From contig CM061236.1 of the NCBI GenBank assembly GCA_030848705.1, forward strand, positions 59,973,481 through 60,037,480: a stretch of 64,000 nucleotides of DNA, given 5' to 3'. The DNA is from Heracleum sosnowskyi (Eukaryota; Streptophyta; Magnoliopsida; Apiales; Apiaceae). The notes beneath the pieces are model-generated. The model ran no database searches, was not told the origin of the DNA, and worked only from the letters and a program-made list of their open reading frames with translations. The position numbers and the translations under genes were made by a program. Positions 36,861 through 48,400 of the stretch are shown here, piece by piece; positions within the stretch are counted from its first letter, which is position 1, and every line of letters begins with the position of its first letter.

Positions 36861-37112
36861 ATGGAAAACAAAGTAGGAATTAAAGTAGGGGTAAAACGGT
36901 GCGATAGTGAACCCGACAGTGAAGAGATTGAGGAGCTCTTCGAGATACTGTTGGATGCCATCGATGAGATAGACGAGGAAAAGAAAAAGGAAGAGGAGGC
37001 CAAGGCGCAGGAAGAGGAGAAGGAGCTTCAGGCACTTCTCAAGGAAGAAGGTCGCACTGAAGAAGAGATTAAGGAAGAGCTTTTAGAACTAGTTGATAAA
37101 ATCATAGAATAA
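36861..37112 (+). CDS. 83-aa acidic coiled-coil ORF of S2
   Basis: An intact small ORF between pol and the large extra ORF. The protein is very rich in Glu, Asp and Lys (runs such as EEIEELFEILLDAIDEIDEE and KKKEEEAKAQEEEKE) and is probably one long helix or coiled coil. There is no signal peptide or membrane segment. I do not recognise the family. It might be a small accessory protein of the element or a leftover of a larger captured frame. Its ATG lies 45 bp after a TATA-like motif. It could also be chance, though 83 codons of strongly biased composition without a stop argue somewhat against that. Confidence 0.45.
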   Translation: MENKVGIKVGVKRCDSEPDSEEIEELFEILLDAIDEIDEEKKKEEEAKAQEEEKELQALLKEEGRTEEEIKEELLELVDKIIE

Positions 37113-37749
37113 TGTACTCAATGCTCTATTTTAATGATTTTATTAATAATAATAAAAGTTCTTGTTTTTGTGGTTATTGAGTTTATGATTTGTCTGTGTT
37201 AATTGCATAATATCTGTGCTCAAAAGATTACATTGCTAAATCCATAATTTGTCAATATTAAGTTCATGACAGAACCAATTCCCAATCGAAGTTACTGTCG
37301 TTAAGAAGGATATTGTCCTGTGTTTCTTGACAGCAACCTTCTTGACAGCAGGGAAAGACTTTCTGTCAAGATTTGTAAAGGATACTGTCATTCATATGCT
37401 TAACGGTGACAGCAAGCTTTTGTGCAATAGTTGATGTCGCGCAAAACCTACTATCACCACCTCTTATTACTGACAGATTGTTTCTAGCGCACAGGTTACT
37501 GTCAACAATAGTGGACCGTTGAAATTGGATATTTATCCCACGTTGTTCAGTGAATAACGGGTAGTAACTGACGTGTTATAAGAGTGGGTTAAGACACGTT
37601 CTTTAATTCCACTTTTTGTGAACAACGTTTGAGATACCTCTATTTATTCTCCAGTTACTCAGACATATCACTCTCATCGAACTCAAGGCAATATACTTTT
37701 CTTCAAGCAAAAAGCCACTTTCTTACTTTCTTCTTTTCTTGAAATCTCC
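37113..37749 (+). other. Inter-ORF region of S2 rich in CTGTCA words
   Basis: No ORF of note. Between 37260 and 37505 about ten CTGTC or GACAG words occur on both strands. A TATTTATT-like motif near 37640 and a pyrimidine-rich stretch lie just before the ATG at 37750, which could act as promoter and leader for the next ORF. Confidence 0.5.
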
Positions 37750-40134
37750 ATGGCACCCAAACAGACTCTCTCTCAAACAAACTTTGCTGGCATCTTTCCC
37801 CCAAATGATGCTGGTGAAGGTTTCAAAGGACTCGTGTTGTTCTTGAACAAGTCCTATCTCGGTTCTGCCATCACCTCAACCCCCATTCTCGACTTAGACA
37901 GAATTGAGGCTTTTTGGCGAACTGGTGTTGCTCAAACTGAGGGTGAGAACCCGGGTATTCAATTCACAATCTCTGGGCAACAATACACTCTTACAGCTGA
38001 GGTCATCAACACTGCTCTTGGAATTACGCTTGAAGAAGGACAACAATTTGCTGAACTTGCCAATGATGACACTCTTAAGAAGCTCTTCTTGAAGATTGGG
38101 TATGCATGCCCTATTCTCGAAGAGGGGACTACCAAATGGTATCCGTCTGGTGAAATGGATAGGAAGCATCTGAGAAAGGAGTGGAGCATGATACTTGATG
38201 TGATGGTCAAGGTGTTCTCTACCAAGTCCACAGGCTGGAATGGAATACCCTCCTACATCAAGAAACTGACACATTCTCTTGTCCATGGATACAAGGTGAA
38301 TGTTGGAGCTCTCCTCATGGCACACCTCAGGGCTGCCATAGGTAAGAAGGTATCAATCTACCCTCGCTTTCTTATGATGTGCATTAATTCATTCTGTGAT
38401 TTTAATGATGCTGCCCCTCGTTTAGAGGCTTGCTCAGTTTTGAAAAAGAACACACACACACACACACTGTTATCCTCACAGAATCTCAATGCACATATTC
38501 CACTTTGTTTCACTCAGCACATGGTTGATCAAGTGTCCAACCCTGATCTACCATTACCATCTGGTTATGACTCTTTCACTCTTGAGAATGAAACTGAATT
38601 AGACCCAAATTCAGTTAACCCACATTCAACACCATACACTCAGCCTAGGCCCTCTAGACTTTCCAAAGCCCAAAGAGAAGCCTTGCAAGAATCCAGAAAA
38701 CGACCCTTAGAAGCTGATGTTGGTGGTAGCTCTGTGAGTCAAGAGGGAGACACTGCACCTAGTGCAGCAAATAAGGAGGCTAGTCAAACAGAACCCCCAG
38801 TGGTTCCCCCTGAGCCTAAGAAGAAGAGAGCTAGGAGGACTAAAACCACTGTTAGCCAAGCTGCAGTTTCTCAACAAACTGTGGTTACTGAAAGGGATTC
38901 AAACACCTCCCTAGATGTGCCTTCTCAACAAGGTGCATCTATTGAAATTGGCATGTCTCCCAAGGCACCCTGTACAGAGTCTGCACAAACTCATGGTTCA
39001 CAACCTGAGGAATCTCCACTTGAAGAAACACACAGTGAATTAGGGCACAGTGAGGATTTCTCTATTCCTTTTGATGATTCACATGTTTCTCCTGTGAATC
39101 AGCCCCCACTCTCTGCTACACTTTCACCTTCTTCCTTCCCTACACATTCTTTTGTTTCTTCTCCACAACCTAGAGAAGGGGACAGTCCCAACCCTTCAGG
39201 TTTTGATCATCCATCTCCAATCATGGATGAGCCCCCATCTAGTGGTCCACAAGAACCCATTTCTCAAAGTGAAATGGACACCACTCCTCCAAACACTGAG
39301 CCAGGGCAAAGTGGTAGTTTGTCAGAAAATGAAACAGCCAACACTTTGTCTGAACTCCAAGGAGCATCTTACCTTCAGGAAGATGCTGTCACAGCCTCTG
39401 TTGCTGTCAAAGACACTGGCAATGTTGTTGTCCTTGACATAGCTGCTGTCATGGGTGGAGAGAAAGATACTGTCACTACAGAACCTACTGTCACTCCACT
39501 TCCCAAAGATGCTGTCATGCCAGAACCTGCTGTCCAGACTCCAACTGACAGTAACATTCATGCCCAAGATACTGTCCAGTCCTCTCAGCCTGATTTTGAT
39601 GTTGTACTCATTGAGGATGCCTCTGATGATGATCTACCTCTTGCCAAACTCTTAAAGGTACATTCTAAATTTTCTCCTTCCATGCATGTTATTACTGCTC
39701 ATACCCATGCATCTAGGTTGAGTGTGGGTGTGCAAAAGAAAAGAGAGATAAAAGAAAAGAGAGGTGAGCATAAAAATGAGAGGCAGCCAAATGTGTTGGC
39801 AAAAGGAGAGGGACTTGAGCATGTCCAGAGAGACTTTGAGGGAGCCCACACTGTTCAGGCATTAGGCCTTGAGAGTCATTCTGTGAGGGGTGATGAGATC
39901 ACTCAAAAACACCCTGAGAGTGTGAGAACCCCCATAGCCTCCAAGCCACTTTCTTTTCCTTCCCCTCCAAGAAGGTTAAGGTATGGTGGCCCCTCTGCTA
40001 CTTTTGGTAACAGGATTGCAGCTCTGGAAGGACAGTGTGCTACTTTGAACTCCAAGATGGACTCTCTCTCTCTCAACTGGTGGTTGATGGTTTTGCTGCT
40101 ACTCAGCTCTCTATCCAGTTCCTCACTGACCTAG
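37750..40134 (+). pseudogene. Extra (envelope-like position) ORF of S2, 5' part
   Basis: SIRE elements carry an additional ORF after pol, in the position of a retroviral env. This frame starts with ATG at 37750. Residues 1 to about 230 look globular and include IYPRFLMMCINSF, a block common in plant copia-associated proteins. The middle (about 260-660) is low-complexity, rich in Ser, Pro, Thr and Glu with a basic KKKRARR patch near 355. Residues 540-620 hold DAV and DTV repeats encoded by CTGTCA words. The frame ends after a (CT)n tract at 40062-40074, and the next ORF continues two frames away. I see no convincing signal peptide or membrane anchor, so env function is not shown. Confidence 0.7.
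40062..40074. repeat. (CT)n tract at the frameshift
   Basis: Six and a half CT units. The two overlapping frames of the extra ORF cross here with a two-base offset. Confidence 0.85.
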
Positions 40135-41240
40135 TAGCTGCCAACTCAACTAAGGGGGAGAAGGTAGCAAGATCAGAATCAATATCTATTCAGGGATCAG
40201 GTGGAACTCAGGGGGAGCCAGTAACTGTGAAGACCAAAGGGGGAGCTAAGGGGAAAGCAATGTCTAAGGGGGAGCAAGTCAAACCAAGCAGTGGACAACC
40301 AAAGGATAAAGCGGAAGAGCTTGTTGAAGTTGACTTGGATGGAGAAAGAGTGTTGATGTCTAAGGCAACTCAAGATGCAATGCAAAGAAGACCTACATCT
40401 AGACATCCAATTCTACCTCCTGTGACAATCAGAGAGCCAACTTCAGCAACTCAAGAATCTGCTCTACAAAGAAGATGGATAGAAATGGAGGAACAGAATA
40501 AGGTTGGGAAAGGTAAAGGGAAACTGCCTGAATCCATCCATAAAGGAAATACTTGGTCCAATGGTACTGAGTATGATCAAGAGGAAGTCAATACTCTAAT
40601 GGTGGATTACAGGGAGAGCACATTACACAATCATGACAGTGAATTTAGCAGTTTGGTGGAAGAAGCAATGAATGCTCCAAGCAACCGTCCAACCAACACC
40701 ACAAAACTGTTAAAGGATCAAATCAACAGTGTCAGTGTAATGGTGAATGATGAGAAACGATGGGCTGTAAGTATCTATTTCACTTCTGGCATATCTTATT
40801 TCATCACAATGCAGTTATTGCAGAGTCTGCCAGCAAAGTTGTTGTGTGCTTTGAAGGGAAAGATCAGGGCAACTCAAACACCATTCAATGAAATATTGGA
40901 TATGCAAATCCAGAACCTGATCACACAAAAGCTACCTGAAGTCTACACAAATCCACCAAGTGTTTTCTACAGATCTAAAACTAAGGATGGCACAAGAAGG
41001 AACAGCTTCGTGAATTTGGTTAGCCCATCCAGAATGGAAACCAAGTCAATTCTGAAAGTGTTAGATGGAATACTCAGTTCAAATGCCAATCCAGGAAGAG
41101 TTTATGATGTTCAAGAGATCTACAAAATGCTGGTGTTGAGAGACAAGGCACTGGGAGCTAGAGTGAAGGAACTAATCTCTAGAGCCAATGCCAAAAGAAA
41201 TGATCAAGGTGGAAGCTGTCTCTATGACATTCCTCCTCAT

Positions 41241-41280
41241 GATGATGATGATGATGATGATGACGATGATGATGATGAGG
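41241..41280. repeat. GAT/GAC trinucleotide repeat (poly-Asp)
   Basis: About 12 GAT/GAC codons give a poly-Asp run in the extra ORF of S2. Confidence 0.9.
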
Positions 41281-41732
41281 TTGGAGGTGGTGAAGCTTCT
41301 GGAAATGCTGGAAATGCTGGTGGAAGTAATTCTGGGAATACTGGTATTCAATCTCAGAATGAAGGCAATGAAGAAACTCCTAGTCAAGAAAAGAAAGATG
41401 CTGGTGCAACAGATGAAGAGGAGCCAAGAATACTGGAAGCTTTGGAGGCAATCATTATTAGATGTGCTATTGATTGCATAAATGCAGAAAAAGATGTTGT
41501 CACCAAAGGTATTGTCGACAAGGATACTGTCATAGAAGATGCTGCAGTCACACCTGCTGAAATCTCTCTTGTAGAAGGTCTAAGAGGCAGCTTGGTAGAA
41601 GCTCTCAAAAGAGAGGAAGTAACAAGACAGAAGAGGAAATCTCAAGCTAAGTAAACATTCTAAATCCATTCTGATCTTGTTAGTTAAGTTGTCAGCATAT
41701 ATTGTAAATTTGTTGTTATTATCCATAAAAAC

Positions 41733-41746
41733 AAATTGGGGGAGAT
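41733..41746 (+). promoter_or_regulatory. Polypurine tract of S2
   Basis: AAATTGGGGGAGAT directly before the 3' LTR start TGTTGG at 41747. Confidence 0.85.
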
Positions 41747-42555
41747 TGTTGGGATTTATGGGTGATAGCATAGGAACAACTTAACTTTGTATATACTTAA
41801 TTTTTTAATTAAGTAGAACATACTGTCACAGCCAAAGTATGTTCTTGTAATCAGTATGCAATGTTATTTTAATTGTGTAATTTGGAAGAAGTTCAGTTTC
41901 CGTGTTCAAGCCTCAAAGAATGCATATTAGATGACAGCATGAATAAAGGTTACTGTCATAAGCATTGACAGTAAAATTACAAGAAGACAGAATGTTGCAA
42001 GTCAAGACAGCATATTCACTCTGACAGCAACATTGGCGGAAGACTACGTGACAGCAACTTTAGCCCTCGATAGCAAGTTTGGAAACCTCGACAGCACACT
42101 ATGCGGGGAACTCCTACTGTCACCAAAAGCACATTCCTGTGACAGCAAGCTTTGCTGCAAAAGTAACTATCTCGAGAAAGATCCTTGTTCTAGGTATCTT
42201 TCTCAGTCAAACCCCGTGACAATTTCAATGTTCAAGAAACAGGCGTGTTGCAGTATCTCTAAGCTGCACCAAGTCTGCAAGACTACGACAGAAGCTCCAA
42301 GCACTGCAAACAAAAGCGAATCAATTCAAGATCAAGGTCAAGTCTCTATTTGCTGAATTGTTTTAGCTAGAAATAGAATGAATCTAGGTTGCTTTCTTTG
42401 TAATGTATATCTGACATTGTTAGCAATTTAGGAAAGTCACATGGGTAGACACTTTGTAAGAAGCTACCACTTGATAATGACAGCAACTTCACAGACCCGT
42501 GTTGACAGTGATAGGATTAGTTTTATACTTAGACTATTAATTCATTCTAGGCATG
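41747..42555 (+). repeat. 3' LTR of S2, first segment
   Basis: Matches 29462-30271 of the 5' LTR with about 2% differences. It ends at GCATG (42551-42555), the target duplicated by T. The 5' LTR shows the uninterrupted site near 30267. Confidence 0.9.
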
Positions 42556-43062
42556 TGATATGGACAGAAAAGTAATTATAGAAATATAATTGACGGTCCA
42601 ATGAAAAGGCTCGATAATTAATGCCCAAATCCCTGATTATTTGTTAATTACGAAATTAATAAATAGGGAAAATATACAGCTCATAAATAGAGTCCAAATT
42701 ATGGAAAATTGGTCAAAGAAGGATCTAGAATCCCAATTAAAGGCAATCAATGAGTCACAGCCTTTATCAACAAAGAAAAGACTTGCCCGCCAAGTAATAC
42801 AATCCTTATCAGTTATCAATAAGAAGACTTATCCGTTAAGTCTCCCGAATGTACCATAAATACAAGGCTCTAGACGCCTATATAAGGACCCCTGATCCTA
42901 CAATCAGAACTACGTCTTTGGCTTGATTCTCAATAACGATTTGAGATACGTAGGCATCTTGTGAGGACCAATTTAGTCCGGATACACGAGTGCAGCCATT
43001 AAAGCTCGAAGCTCATTAATCCTAGCATTAAATTCACAAAGCACGTTTTTTAATCCACAACA
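42556..43062 (+). repeat. 5' LTR of T (507 bp)
   Basis: Starts TGATATGG and ends CCACAACA. The TATA box is at 42879-42885. The open frames at 42637-42859 recur in the 3' LTR and have no family match I know. Confidence 0.93.
42879..42885 (+). promoter_or_regulatory. TATA box in T's 5' LTR
   Basis: TATATAA, about 180 bp before the LTR end. The equivalent in the 3' LTR is at 52745-52751. Confidence 0.75.
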
Positions 43063-43064
43063 TT

Positions 43065-43082
43065 TGGCGCCGTCTGTGGGAA
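43065..43082 (+). promoter_or_regulatory. Primer-binding site of T
   Basis: TGGCGCCGTCTGTGGGAA begins two bases after the LTR. The first nine bases complement a tRNA 3' end of the Asp type as I recall it. The rest diverges, so the primer tRNA is not settled. Confidence 0.7.
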
Positions 43083-43095
43083 GACAACATCAACC

Positions 43096-45498
43096 ATGGC
43101 AAACACACGAAGAACAGCTCGGGATACTCAAACTCCCGATGATCGCCCCATCACCTCTGAGGCTGATCAGCCACCGCCGACTACCGGCACACAAGGGGCG
43201 AATATCCCCACCAACACTAAAGGACCGGAAATCCCGATTTCGGTTGAAGGGACGAATCCCCTGCAGATGGTCATTCATGGATCTAATCCACAAGAGACCG
43301 TTCACCAGCAACCAATCACGACCTCTCCGCTGCTCATGAGTGCACCAAGGAACCTTCAACTCCATACTACTGATCTCCCTCAATACGCGAATCAGACTTT
43401 GGGGATGCCAAGCTATGGCATGCCCCCTCGACTCATGGCGGGCGGTAGTGGAACTAATCCAATCTACCATGAGGCATATGTGCCCCCTTATATTCAAGGT
43501 CTGGGACCCCAACAACAACAAACTCACCAGACCCCTCTCATTCAAGATTACTCTGGCCCATACACCGAGGACGAGGGTTATACAACTGGGGAGGATGTCG
43601 CCCCAAGAAGGAGACGTTCTTCACAGACAAATCGGGAGCAACCCCAAACTACTAGGGAGAAACTTGCAACCCATGAGGCAGAGACTGCAAGGCTCAAAAA
43701 ACTCCTTGCTGAAGAAGAGGCCGCTCAATCTCGGGGCCGAACGACTGAAGGAATCCCGATAATCAACTTGGATCCACCAAGAAGGACCAAGAGGGCTGAA
43801 GCCCCAAGGGGTGATCCTAGTATTCTGTTGCCCCTAGGAGATCCTGATGATCCTACACCACCGTTTACTCAAGAAATCATGAAAACGGCTATATCCAGAA
43901 AGTTTAAGATGCCTTCGATCAAAGCCTATGATGGAACGGGAGATCCCGCAAATCATGTAAGGACTTTCTCCAATGCACTGCTGTTGCAGCCAGCCAACGA
44001 TACGGTCAAGTGTAGGGCGTTTCCACAAACCTTGGCAGGCATGGCCCAACGTTGGTATAGCCGTCTACCTCCCAACTCTATTGGGTCCTTTAAGGAACTA
44101 AGCAAGGCTTTCATCAATCAGTTCATTAGTGGAAGGGTGCATGAGAAAAGTTCTGCATCACTCATGGCAATACGTTAACGAAAGAATGAAGCCTTGAGAG
44201 ATTACATCAATCGATTCACTCGGGAGGCTTTAAAAGTCCCGGACTTAGATGACAAAGTGGCTATGATAGCCCTGTAACAAGGAACCACTGATGACCACTT
44301 CAGGAGGTCGTTGGCTAAACATCCACCAGAGAGCATGTTGAAGCTCCAAGATAGAGCCGGAAAGTACATCAAGGCTGAGGAAAGCATGAGAAAGTATGAA
44401 CCCACCGCTGGCGATGGTGGAAACTCAAAGAAAAGAAAAGAAACTCAGGAGTACGACGTCAAGGAAAAGTTTCCCCGAACATCAAAGAACTCCGATTCTC
44501 CCCCCAAGAGAAGCAATTTTGGGCCAAAATTCACAGAATATGCACGATTGAATACTCCCAGGAGTCAAATTCTGATGGAGATAGCCAAGGAAGAAGATAT
44601 CAAATGGCCAAAGCCAATGAGGGCTGATTTGTCCAAACGGAACCAAAATCAGTTTTGTCGGTTCCACAAAGAAGTCGGTCATGACACCGATGATTGTAGA
44701 CAACTGAAAGATGAGATTGAGTTTCTGATACGAAGAGGAAAACTCAGCAAGTTCACTAAGGATGGAAGCCAAGGGAGCCAAAGGGGGAACTATGAAAGGA
44801 AGGATTATGATAGAAGGGACAACGATCAAGATCGGAATCCCAAGCCCCGAGGGCCAGTGATCAACATGATATTCGGAGGGCCAACTGCTGCTGGGTCCTC
44901 CCAAAACTCAAGAAATGCTTATGCCCGAGAGGTAATGACTGTGGTTGGAGAAGCACCGAAACGTGCCAGAACAGAAGTGTCAATAGGTTTTGACGATTCA
45001 GACTTAGAAGGGGTGAAGTTCCCCCATGATGATCCTCTTGTCATAATACCTGTGATAGGCAACTCCGAAACAAAAAGAGTCTTGGTTGATAATGGAGCTT
45101 CAGTGGATATCTTGTTCCACGATGCCTTTATCAAGATGGGTTACACAGACTCTCAGTTAACACCCTCAAATATGCCTATATATGGATTCAACGGGGTGGA
45201 ATCAAAAGTGGAAGGCACTATCCAACTCCCAATGACTATGGGGCAAGGGATGAATACGTCTACTCAGATGTTGAACTTCATAGTTATAAAAGCGACTTCA
45301 ACCTACAATGCAATCCTGGGAAGGACTGGTCTTCATGCGTTCAAGGCTGTTGCCTCATCTTATCATCTAAAAATCAAGTTCCCAACGAGGAATGGGATTG
45401 GTGAGGAACGAGGAGACCAAAAGATGGCTAGAAGTTGTTATGTAGCCGCGTTAAGGCCTGATGGAACCGGGGGCAGGTTCTCCCTATTGAAGACATGA
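43096..45498 (+). pseudogene. gag: Gag-protease of T with two TAA stops
   Basis: Start ATG 43096, soon after the PBS. The N-terminus is Pro/Gln-rich and disordered. A charged helix (about residues 185-215) precedes the Ty3 gag capsid domain (about 270-420: FKMPSIKAYDGTGDPANHV, then MAQRWYSRLPPNSI). Stops at 44176 and 44275 (both TAA) fall in the capsid domain where the family has Gln, so CAA to TAA changes are likely. A zinc-knuckle-like CRFHKEVGHDTDDC follows near 44656. The protease active site is VDNGASVDILF (near 45088), Asn replacing the usual Thr/Ser. The frame ends with TGA 45496, overlapping the pol ATG by four bases (ATGA). Confidence 0.88.
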
Positions 45499-48400
45499 AC
45501 ACTAGTGACAATGAGGACCGAAGAGGGAAACCAACTGAGGATTTAATCCCAATTCCCTTAGTCCCGGGTGAACCAGAGAAGGTGACTTATATTGGGGCAC
45601 TTCTGCCCGAACCATTGAAGAGCAAACTCACGTCTTTTCTTCAAGAAAACAATGACGTTTTTGCTTGGACAGCGGCCGACATGCCAGGGATTGATCCCCA
45701 ATTGATATCTCACAAATTGAATGTGGATCCAGAAAGGAAGACATTGAAAAAAAAGAAAAGAAATTTTGCTCCAGAGAGGCTTGAAGCCATTAAGCAAGAA
45801 GTGAATAAGCTTTTGGAAGCTGGGTTCATTGAGGAAATCCAATTCCCAGAATGGTTAGCTAACCCCGTAATGGTCAAAAAAGCTAACGGGAAGTGGAGGA
45901 TGTGCGTCGACTTCACCGACTTGAATGATGCATGTCCTAAGGATTGTTTTCCCTTACCAAGGATTGATGCTCTAATAGATGCCACTGCTGGGCATGAGAT
46001 GCTAAGTTTCATGGATGGCTTCAGTGGATATAATCAAATCAAGATGCACAAAGATGACATCGCCAAGGTATCATTCATCACTGACTTTGGTGTCTTCTGT
46101 TTCTTAGTCATGGCTTTTGGGCTTAAGAATGCAGGAGCGACCTATCAAAGGTTGGTAAACAAAATCTTTGAGCACCTAATTGGAAAAACCATGGAGGTCT
46201 ACGTGGATGACATGTTAGTCAAAAGCCTCGATAAGGCCGATCACATTAAGCACCTCCGAGAGGCATTCAAAGTGCTAAGGCACCACAAGATGATGTTGAA
46301 TCCAGCTAAGTGTGCCTTTGGTGTACGCTCGGGAAAGTTCTTAGGCCTGATGGTTTCCAAGAGAGGAATCGAGGCTAATCCCGACAAAATCAAAGTGATC
46401 CTAGACATGGAACCACCAAGGACTGTCAAATATGTCCAGAAATTAACGGGAAGAGTGGCAGCATTGGGGAGATTCATCTCCAAATCAGGAGAGAAGTGTT
46501 TACCCTTCTTCAAAGCACTCAAAAAAGTGAAAAATTTTGAATGGACAACTGAAAGCCAAGAGGCCTTTGAGGCCCTGAAGAAATACATGGCTGAAGCACC
46601 ACTATTGGCAAAACCCAAGCCAGGGGAAACTCTCTACTTGTACTTGGCAGTTTCTAACACAGCCCTTGGAGCTGTACTGATAAAGGAAGAATTGAAAGTA
46701 CAGAAGCCCGTCTACTATGTGAGTAAGATTCTTCATGGGGCAGAAATAAACTACTCAACGATTGAGAAGTTTGCCTTAGCCTTGATAATGGCCTCAAGAA
46801 AGCTACGCCCGTACTTCCAGGCTCACAAGATAGAGGTCTTGACTGATCAACCTCTAAGAAACATTTTGCATAGCCCTCAAGTTAGTGGAAGATTGATCAA
46901 ATGGGCTATTGAATTAGGCGAATTTGACATCAAGTATAAGCCTCGAACGGCCATAAAAGCTCAGGCACTTGCTGACTTCATGGTTGAATGCACCATTGAC
47001 AACCAAGAAGTCGGGGGGCAGGAAGTAATAGTAGAAGATAAGAAAGATCAAGAAATGGACTTCAAAGAATATTGGGTGCTCTATTTTGATGGAGCATCAA
47101 AAACAAAATCAAGTGGAGCTGGTTTAGTGCTACAAAGTCCTGATGGATTCCTCATTGAGTATGCACTAAAACTTGACTTCCCAACGACAAACAATGAGGC
47201 TGAGTATGAAGCTCTGATAGCTGGCTTAGGGCTGGCTGGAGCCTTGAGGGTCAAAACTCTGAAAGTATGTGGAGACTCGAGGCTAGTGGTTTCCCAAGTA
47301 AATGGGGAATTTGAGGCCAGAGATGAAGTCATGGCCAAGTACTTGAAACTTGTTAAGGCCATCATGACTCAATTTGACGAATGCTATGTGGAGCACATTC
47401 CAAGGGAAGAAAACATAAAGGTTGATGCCCTGTCTAAGTTTGCTTCTTCTGAAATTGAAAACTATGCAGGGAGTGTATACTTCCAAGTCTTGAAGACCCC
47501 AAGCATCAACGGAAAGTTGGTAGCACCCATTGATGTTGGCAGCTGTTGGATGGATCCCATCAAAGCTCATCTGGAAACTGGGTGGCTACCCAACGATACT
47601 TCAGAGGCACGAAAGCTATACGTCAGAGCACTAAGATATACCCTGATTGAGGGACTCCTATACAAGAAGTCTTTCATCATTCCATATCTGAAATGTTTGA
47701 GACCTTAAGAGGCAGAATTGGACCTAAAGGAAGTACATGAAGGAATCTGTGGGCAACACTTGGGGGGCAGAGCCCTTGCTCATAAAGTCACCCGTCTAGG
47801 TTTCTATTGGCCAAGCATACTTGTTGATGCTAAAAGCTATGTGAAGAAGTGTGAACGGTGCCAGAAATATGCACCAGTGGTTAGACAACCACCAGAGATG
47901 ATGACATCCATTAACTCACCTATCCCCTTTGCCATGTGGGGAATGGATATACTCGGGCCATTTCCAATGGCAAGTGCTCAAAGAAAGTTCTTGATAGTAG
48001 CAATTGACTACTTCACCAAGTGGATTGAGGCTAAGCCATTAGCCAAGATAACCACCAAGCAAGTGATTCAATTCTTCTGGGAAAGTGTGATATGCAGGTA
48101 TGGAATTCCACGAGTCCTGGTCACGGACAATGGAACTCAGTTTAACAACGATGAGTTTAAGAAGTATTGTGATGAGAACGATATCAAGTTGCGCTTCACT
48201 TCTGTTGCCCATCCTCAAGCAAATGGGCAAGCTGAGGTTGCAAATCGAATTATCCTAGATGGACTAAAGAAAAGAGTTGAACGCTCCAGAAACACTTGGG
48301 TAGACGAATTACTCCCCATACTTTGGGCATATCGTACTACTTGTAAAGTCACCACCGGGGCAACTCCATTTCTATTGGCTTATGGAGCAGAGGCAGTGGT

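Larger units (their letters stand above)
40035..41654 (+). pseudogene. Extra ORF of S2, 3' part after frameshift
   Basis: Continues the extra ORF in another frame. The switch lies at the CT repeat at 40062-40074, so a repeat-unit length change is the likely cause. The useful part starts around 40075. It encodes a Lys/Gly-rich linker with four GGGGGAG words (40153-40272), a mixed globular region (about 40600-41210), a run of about 12 Asp from a GAT repeat (41241-41276), a Gly/Asn-rich stretch and a charged helix ending at TAA 41652. The function is unknown. The DTV/DAV repeats near 41490-41545 echo those of the 5' part, which supports their being one original ORF. Confidence 0.7.

Noticed and set aside
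37750..38400. Retroviral-type envelope protein in S2
   Set aside because: I see no signal peptide, transmembrane anchor or cleavage site. Only the position after pol is env-like.
2903..42555. S1 and S2 as a functional inverted repeat
   Set aside because: They are two separately inserted copies, about 26 kb apart, with different truncation. Inverted orientation is expected by chance.
42637..42859. Short ORFs on both strands in T's LTRs (again near 52503-52685)
   Set aside because: They overlap each other, contain the TATA region nearby and have no family features. LTR sequence explains them.
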